Positions 59,586 through 64,000 of a DNA stretch of 64,000 nucleotides are shown piece by piece (position 1 is the stretch's first letter; each line of letters opens with the position of its first letter). The DNA comes from Paenalcaligenes suwonensis. Its GTDB lineage: Bacteria > Pseudomonadota > Gammaproteobacteria > Burkholderiales > Burkholderiaceae_B. Location: positions 609,315-673,314 of the forward strand of contig NZ_JAANPV010000001.1 of the NCBI RefSeq assembly GCF_011290505.1, written 5' to 3'. The notes beneath the pieces were generated by a model, which worked only from the letters and a program-made list of their open reading frames with translations, had not been told where the DNA came from and ran no database searches. The position numbers were made by a program, and so were the translations under genes.

Positions 59586-60344
59586 ATGCGGACTAAACGA
59601 ACCTTTTCTTCCAAAAAAGCAGTGGCAGCAGTTTTGGCTGCGTATGGAATGCTGGCATTGCCGTTGAGCGCGATGGCTAACGAGGATGATGCGTCTAAGG
59701 CTTTACAGCGCCCGCCAGTCATCAGTTTGCAGTCAGAAGCTTACGCTGAGGTAGAGCAAGATACAGTGACTATTTATCTTGCTGCTGAGTTTGATGATGC
59801 TCAGCAAGCTAACGTAGATAAAAAACTGCGTGAAGCCTTAGACGCTGTGTTGGCGGAAGGGCGCAAGCAAGAGCTGGTGAAAGTGAGTAGTGGCAATTAC
59901 CGTATCTACCCAAATAGCGATAGAAAAGGTGCGATTACGGGCTGGCGTGGCAGGGCAGAAGTGCAGTTGGAGTCCACTAATGTGGCAGCCGCAGGTGAGT
60001 TAGCCGCTAAGATGTCCAAGGATATGCCTATTTCAGGCTTAAGTTTCTCAGTGTCTCCAGAGGCGCGTGCTAAGCACGAAGAAACTCTGACTGAAGATGC
60101 GATCAAGCGTTTTCAAAGCCGTGCAAAGCAAATCGCAACCACAATGGGCTATGCAGACTACCGCTTGAACGAAGTGAATGTAGGTGGCTCGGGTGGTTAT
60201 TACCGTCCACCTGTGATGCGTGCAATGGCGGCAGACGCAGGCTCATTTAAAGCAGTGAGCACAGAAAGTATGCCGCTAGAAAGCGGTACAGAACAAGTTA
60301 GTGTGTCGGTGAATGGTTCTGTTTACCTGCTCGGAGGAAAATAA
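59586..60344 (+). CDS. SIMPL (DUF541) domain-containing periplasmic protein
   Basis: A 252-residue exported protein: signal peptide ending LSAMANEDD, then the SIMPL domain ([49 protein letters not shown] ... [85 protein letters not shown]). AAGGAG precedes the ATG. Members are linked to oxidative-stress protection (YggE) but the molecular role is unknown. Its 3' end overlaps the convergent lgt gene by 47 bases. Confidence 0.9.
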   Translation: MRTKRTFSSKKAVAAVLAAYGMLALPLSAMANEDDASKALQRPPVISLQSEAYAEVEQDTVTIYLAAEFDDAQQANVDKKLREALDAVLAEGRKQELVKVSSGNYRIYPNSDRKGAITGWRGRAEVQLESTNVAAAGELAAKMSKDMPISGLSFSVSPEARAKHEETLTEDAIKRFQSRAKQIATTMGYADYRLNEVNVGGSGGYYRPPVMRAMAADAGSFKAVSTESMPLESGTEQVSVSVNGSVYLLGGK

Positions 60345-61092
60345 ACAGCCCGACGAGAATCATGGGTAGTGACAACAGCTGGCCCATGGATAGGCCAGCT
60401 GTTAACAAGCCTAAAAAACTATCAGGTTCGCGGGTGAATTCCACAATGAAGCGGAAAAAACCGTAGCCTATTAAAAATAAGCCGCTGACTTTACCGGTGG
60501 CGCGAGGTTTGCTGCTGTATAGCCAAAGAATAATAAACAGCAAAATGCCTTCTAAGCTCATTTGATAAAGCTGTGAAGGGTGTCTGGCTATACCATCTTG
60601 TGCTTGAGGGAATACCATTGCCCATGGCATAGAACTGGCTCTACCCCATAGCTCGCCGTTAATGAAATTACCTAATCGGCCTGCAGCTAAGCCTAGTGGC
60701 ACCAAGGGGGCAAGAAAATCGCTCAGTGTGAAAAAGCCGATTTTGCGTTTGTACGCAAAAAGCGCCATGGCTGCTAATACCCCCAACAAGCCTCCATGGA
60801 AGGCCATGCCGCCTTGCCAGACATAAAAAATTTCTATGGGGTGCTGTAAGTAATACGCAGGCTTGTAAAACAGCACATAACCCAAGCGCCCGCCTAGTAT
60901 TACGCCGGCTACACAATAAAAGATTAAGTCTTCCAAGCCCTGGCGGTTTACGGGGGCGAGGCCCTTGCGTATGCGTGCTGTGCCTAACAACCATACTAGT
61001 GCGAAGCCAGTGAGGTACATCAAGCCATACCAATGAATGGCGATAGGGCCTAGTTGTAGAGCAATGGGATCAAACTGGGGATGTACAAGCAT
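60298..61092 (-). CDS. lgt: Prolipoprotein diacylglyceryl transferase
   Basis: A 264-residue inner-membrane enzyme that adds diacylglycerol to the lipobox Cys of prolipoproteins such as Pal. From ATG 61092 it begins [30 protein letters not shown]; a longer reading to 61128 adds a non-conserved tail. Key motifs: [40 protein letters not shown] (the Lgt signature), and [13 protein letters not shown]. About seven membrane helices. The 3' end overlaps the SIMPL gene. Confidence 0.96.
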   Translation of the reverse strand: MLVHPQFDPIALQLGPIAIHWYGLMYLTGFALVWLLGTARIRKGLAPVNRQGLEDLIFYCVAGVILGGRLGYVLFYKPAYYLQHPIEIFYVWQGGMAFHGGLLGVLAAMALFAYKRKIGFFTLSDFLAPLVPLGLAAGRLGNFINGELWGRASSMPWAMVFPQAQDGIARHPSQLYQMSLEGILLFIILWLYSSKPRATGKVSGLFLIGYGFFRFIVEFTREPDSFLGLLTAGLSMGQLLSLPMILVGLFIFLRAGKQNHSPTH

Positions 61093-61579
61093 AGGTAGTC
61101 TAGAGGTGGAGTAGGCGGGAGGGGCCATGCATGCGATGGCAGTTCAAAGTGCAATAACCATTATGACAGATGTTGGTAGTACTTCGTTCCCGCTGTGTGG
61201 GACTAAAAGAGCAGCAGGGTGGGGAATGAATAGGCTATACGTGATTTTGGCGATGGTTCGTAGGCATGCATTGCGCTGCAATAGGACTCTTTAGCTGAGA
61301 CACTATGTCGGGTGGTAATGATGTGTTTGTCGTGTGTTCTATCTGCATTTTTTATGAATCGTTTTGCTAGGCGGAACTATTAGCCAATGTTTAAAGCAGT
61401 TTGCTAAGAATTAATCTGTTTGTGAATTTGATTGGTTGTTGCTGTGATTTATCTATTGATTTCGCCTGACAGAACTTTATGGGAAATTGTTTTGTTCTGC
61501 GGAACAAAAGTCTATTTTAATTGACCTCAAATTTATTTGGATGAAAGAATAAGTTGATAATAATTAAGGGGTCATCCAT
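61093..61579. other. AT-rich spacer between lgt and the IclR gene
   Basis: 487 bases without a credible gene; the right half is markedly richer in A+T than its surroundings. It contains the palindrome at 61490-61509 and no other feature I can name. The lgt promoter must lie in the left part. Confidence 0.6.
61490..61509. promoter_or_regulatory. Palindromic operator, likely IclR-type
   Basis: TTTTGTTC-TGCG-GAACAAAA, a perfect 8-base inverted repeat with a 4-base spacer, 70 bases before the IclR gene. The GTTC...GAAC core is common in IclR-family operators, so autoregulation is likely. Confidence 0.65.
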
Positions 61580-62398
61580 ATGAAGAGAAGTTATAAGAGA
61601 AATGATTTCATTGGGCTGACTGACACTCCCAAAGAGCGAAGTTTTGTATATGCGCTGGGCAGAGGGTTCGAGCTTTTGCGATGTTTCGGCACAGATGAGC
61701 GCTTTGTGGGGGTTGCGGAGCTGTCTAGGCGTTCGGGTATTCCAAAACCGTCTGTGGCGAGGTTGGCAGGAACGCTGGTGAAACTAGGCTATTTGGATTT
61801 TTCGCCTGTGCTGTCCAAGTACTCCTTAGGTGTGGGGGTGATGTCATTTAGTCATGTGTTTTTATCTAGTTTGCATGTGCTAGAGAAGTTAAGGCCGTCA
61901 TTGGTGCGGTTAGCTGAGTATGCGCAGGCAACGGTCTCAATCAATATGGGTGATAGATTGAGTATGGTCTGCATAGATACCATGCGCGGAGATCTAGCAA
62001 CGGATATGCGCAACGAGATAGGGGCGCGTTTTCCTATGGCAGCAACAGCGATGGGTAGAGCGTATTTGTCTGGGTTAACAGAGGCTAAACGTAATGCGCT
62101 TATAGAAAAGTTGCAGGTAGAGGTTCCCGCTTGGCCTGGCGTTGACGCAGGGGTAAGGCAGGCATTGCATGATTACAAGCTGCAAGGGTTTTGTGTATCG
62201 CTGGGGGAGTGGAGGAAGGGAGTAAACAGTGTTGCTGTACCGTTTACGGATGTAGATGGTAACTATATGGTTATCAATTGCAGCGCTACGGAGTTCATCT
62301 TAACTAAAGACAGAATTGATAATGATATAGGGCCGCGCATAACAAATATAGTAAAAGGGCTTTATGTGAATAAATATAATAAATTCTATAGATATTAG
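61580..62398 (+). CDS. IclR-family transcriptional regulator
   Basis: A 272-residue regulator with a winged helix (VGVAELSRRSGIPKPSVARLAGTLVKLGYLDF, about residues 48-80) and a GAF-like effector domain (ATVSINMGDRLSMVCIDTMRG, GARFPMAATAMGRAYLSGL, GVNSVAVPFTDVDGNYMVINCSATEF). It resembles the PcaR/PobR type of aromatic-catabolism regulators in layout, but no catabolic gene is adjacent. The last 20 codons and the flanking DNA are AT-rich. AAGGGG precedes the ATG. Confidence 0.9.
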   Translation: MKRSYKRNDFIGLTDTPKERSFVYALGRGFELLRCFGTDERFVGVAELSRRSGIPKPSVARLAGTLVKLGYLDFSPVLSKYSLGVGVMSFSHVFLSSLHVLEKLRPSLVRLAEYAQATVSINMGDRLSMVCIDTMRGDLATDMRNEIGARFPMAATAMGRAYLSGLTEAKRNALIEKLQVEVPAWPGVDAGVRQALHDYKLQGFCVSLGEWRKGVNSVAVPFTDVDGNYMVINCSATEFILTKDRIDNDIGPRITNIVKGLYVNKYNKFYRY

Positions 62399-62680
62399 TT
62401 TTTATAAGTATGGAAGTAAAATTTCTTTATTTATGATAGTAGTGTTGTTTGTTAATTTATTTTTTTGGTTTTATAGGAAATAAAATAGACCGTGTGCATA
62501 GCGCTCGACGGCAGGTGAGTCTTCATGGCTGAATGAAAGCACAACGTACTGTACAAAAAGTGAGCTTTAATGAATCTGCAGTTTAGGTATCATAAGAAGA
62601 GGCCACTAATCCATGTGAGTAAACTCTATGACTTATGCTGGTTCGTGTATAGAGTAGAAGGTTGGTACAGGAGAATAATT

Positions 62681-63238
62681 ATGGACAAGCATGAAGATAG
62701 ACAGCTAGAGATCGCCCTCTTAGGTGGAGGCTGTTTTTGGTGTTTGGAGCCAGCGTTTAGCCAGCTAGATGGAGTAGAGCAAGTTTTGCCTGGTTATGCT
62801 GGAGGAAAGTTAGAGAGTCCTAGTTACGAAGAGGTTTGCGCTGGACATACCGGCCACATCGAGGTGGTTCAAATTCGTTTCGACCCTCAGCGTATAGATT
62901 TTGAAGAGTTACTGGCTGTGTTTTTTGCTATTCATGATCCCACCACACTAGATAGGCAGGGTAATGATGTAGGAACACAGTATGCGTCGGTTATCTTTTA
63001 CCAGTCGCAACAGCAACGCACACAAGCAGAGGCTATGATTCAGAAGGTGGCTCAGCTAGTGGCGATGCCTGTAGTCACCCAATTGCGAGCGGCAAGCCGA
63101 TTTTGGCCGGCTGAGATGGTGCACCATGAGTATTACGAGCGTAATCCGCAGCAAGGGTATTGCCGTGTGGTGATTGAGCCTAAGTTACGTAAGTTCAGAG
63201 AGCAATTCCGTGGGCGGCTAAAAAAAGCGGGTTCATAA
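62681..63238 (+). CDS. msrA: Peptide-methionine (S)-S-oxide reductase A
   Basis: A 185-residue repair enzyme reducing methionine-S-sulfoxide in proteins. From ATG 62681 (CAGGAG upstream) the active site is GGGCFWCLEPAFSQLDGVEQVLPGYAGG with catalytic Cys18. Also typical are CAGHTGHIEVVQIRFDP, HDPTTLDRQGNDVGTQYASVIFY and AEMVHHEYYERNPQQGYC with the likely recycling Cys. A longer reading from 62570 passes through non-coding-looking DNA. It ends with a strong terminator. The 282 bases upstream, from 62399, are AT-rich near the IclR gene and show nothing else I can assign. Confidence 0.95.
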   Translation: MDKHEDRQLEIALLGGGCFWCLEPAFSQLDGVEQVLPGYAGGKLESPSYEEVCAGHTGHIEVVQIRFDPQRIDFEELLAVFFAIHDPTTLDRQGNDVGTQYASVIFYQSQQQRTQAEAMIQKVAQLVAMPVVTQLRAASRFWPAEMVHHEYYERNPQQGYCRVVIEPKLRKFREQFRGRLKKAGS

Positions 63239-63282
63239 GTACGTGTAGTCAGTCTGCTTGGTGCACATGGACTTAGATAGAT

Positions 63283-63314
63283 AAAGAGGCTCTATATATA
63301 GAGCCTCTTTTTTT
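63283..63314. terminator. msrA terminator
   Basis: A 26-base perfect palindrome AAGAGGCTCTATA/TATAGAGCCTCTT followed by T-run. The A-run on the left would also serve the minus strand. Confidence 0.9.
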
Positions 63315-63847
63315 GCTTAGAAGCGGTGTAGAGGGAGCGGTGTTCCTTGTTGCTGCCGGCTAAGCAAAAGGCTAGCGGAGGCGGGTTGGAGATGGGCTCC
63401 ATATAAGTAGCTAATGGTTCTGGCTTGTATGCGTTCTAGGTGGGTTGGATTGGATGCCTCTCTCTCTATATATATAAGATAGTCCTATCTTTTCTAGTTT
63501 CACTATATAGACAGGCGACTCGTCGAAGCGTCGTTCCCCTTCGGCATGACCTATGTGCCGTACTCTATATATATAGCATCTCTATATAGTGAAGACTGTT
63601 TGCGCAGTGATGGTCCATGACTAGAGGTGGTGTGTTTGATAGCTGCTTTACCTAGGCAGTGCGATATCAAGGCGTATCGCTAGAGTAGGGGAGGCGTAGA
63701 TAAGGAGTTTTATGTGGTCGTAGCTGGTTTTCGGTGTGTTTTGAGGCGTGCGGAGTGTTCCTTGGCTACGTTAGCGGCGTTGAAAGGCGGGTACCGTCAG
63801 AATCATCAAAATCCTAACCAATTGAATTAATTGGGTATTATAAAAAT
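63315..63847. other. Gene-free, palindrome-rich spacer
   Basis: 533 bases with no credible gene on either strand. It holds several CTATATATATAG-type motifs, an AAGATA/TATCTT hairpin (63476-63491), the 13-base inverted repeat at 63499-63593, and a CCAATT/AATTGG palindrome (63818-63834). Confidence 0.6.
63499..63593. repeat. 13-base inverted repeat enclosing 69 bases
   Basis: TTCACTATATAGA (63499-63511) and its exact reverse complement TCTATATAGTGAA (63581-63593). The interior is GC-richer with CGAAG/CTTCG and GCA/TGC complementary stretches, so it could fold into a branched RNA or DNA structure. No target-site duplication is seen at its edges. Confidence 0.7.
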
Positions 63848-63912
63848 CTTCATAAATTCTTCATTTGTTTGTCATAAATAGCTTGTGGGTTGTTCATTAA
63901 CGGTGCTATAGT
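63848..63912 (+). promoter_or_regulatory. Probable PhoB-dependent promoter
   Basis: Five consecutive 11-base units (starts 63848, 63859, 63870, 63881, 63892), each beginning with a version of the Pho half-site (CTTCAT, CTTCAT, TGTCAT, GCTTGT, GTTCAT) followed by five mostly AT bases. A -10 hexamer TATAGT lies at 63907-63912, about 10 bases after the last unit. The 11-base period and the TTGTCATAAAT unit fit tandem pho boxes. The controlled gene is beyond the right edge. Confidence 0.6.
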
Positions 63913-64000
63913 TCTTTCTCTTTGCAGCAACGCATACGGGTTTTCCCTAAGGGATCTCAAAACGAAGCAGCAAAGCCAAGCAAAACAAATGTTTGACAGG

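Noticed and set aside
63499..63593. Insertion sequence or MITE
   Set aside because: Inverted repeats are present, but there is no target duplication, no transposase and no second copy in the window, so the mobile-element call was not made.
63700..64000. Possible rRNA operon leader at the right edge
   Set aside because: No rRNA, tRNA or boxA-like sequence is seen before the window ends; the 11-base Pho-like repeats explain the region better.

Overview
The window looks like ordinary chromosome from a betaproteobacterium of the order Burkholderiales, most likely the family Alcaligenaceae. This is inferred from gene content and order: PCMT next to tolC, DUF3460-scpA-panC, ribB(X)-ribH-nusB-thiL-pgpA-pncC, proS-ybgC-tolQRAB-pal-cpoB, and zapA followed by a 6S RNA. 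A base composition near 50% G+C would fit a lower-GC member such as a Paenalcaligenes-like organism, but the genus cannot be settled from the sequence alone. No rRNA, tRNA, transposase, prophage or CRISPR array was seen.

Region by region. 1-3750 (minus) holds the start of tolC, a PCMT-family methyltransferase, the MTA/SAH nucleosidase, and the thiamine genes thiD and thiG. 3825-10827 is a vitamin B12 block: btuF and btuB under a cobalamin riboswitch, divergent from the B12-dependent methionine synthase metH. 10833-16349 carries an MmyB-type regulator, yjdM, DUF3460-scpA-panC, a YddG-like exporter and O-acetylhomoserine sulfhydrylase. 16616-23839 carries an AsmA protein, ferredoxin, coaD, rsmD, ftsY and a CYTH/CHAD protein. 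23907-28085 is a riboflavin/thiamine/phospholipid operon. 28089-31729 holds pyrF, a TauE-type permease with a divergent AraC regulator, and a methionine aminopeptidase coupled to a ParD-like protein. 31882-33980 is groESL with a perfect CIRCE operator. 34269-41958 covers pta-ackA, sulfate assimilation (cysHDN) and the ahpC-ahpF peroxide reductase. 42017-48873 holds a LysR regulator divergent from a CoA-transferase, a LeuE-type exporter with diaminopimelate dehydrogenase, a MATE pump, and a small copper-handling pair. 48922-56762 is a hydrolase followed by the complete Tol-Pal operon led by proS. 56828-63238 holds rppH, a beta-hydroxyacid dehydrogenase, a coiled-coil protein with zapA, 6S RNA, a SIMPL protein, lgt, an IclR regulator and msrA. 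The last 760 bases have no gene but are full of palindromes and end in a likely PhoB-controlled promoter that points out of the window.

Two themes run through the window. The first is sulfur/methionine metabolism: B12 import feeds metH, with metY, mtnN, cysHDN (4Fe-4S APS-reductase type) and msrA also present. The second is envelope maintenance: TolC, Tol-Pal, AsmA and Lgt. Most genes are familiar housekeeping families. The parts that most deserve a second look are the map/ParD-like pair with its palindromic operator, the exporter-ddh pair, the two independently expanded Glu-Pro tracts in FtsY, the three-hairpin ahpC-ahpF spacer, and the palindrome-rich right end with the 11-bp-periodic Pho-like array. 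I did not find a clearly new multi-gene system.
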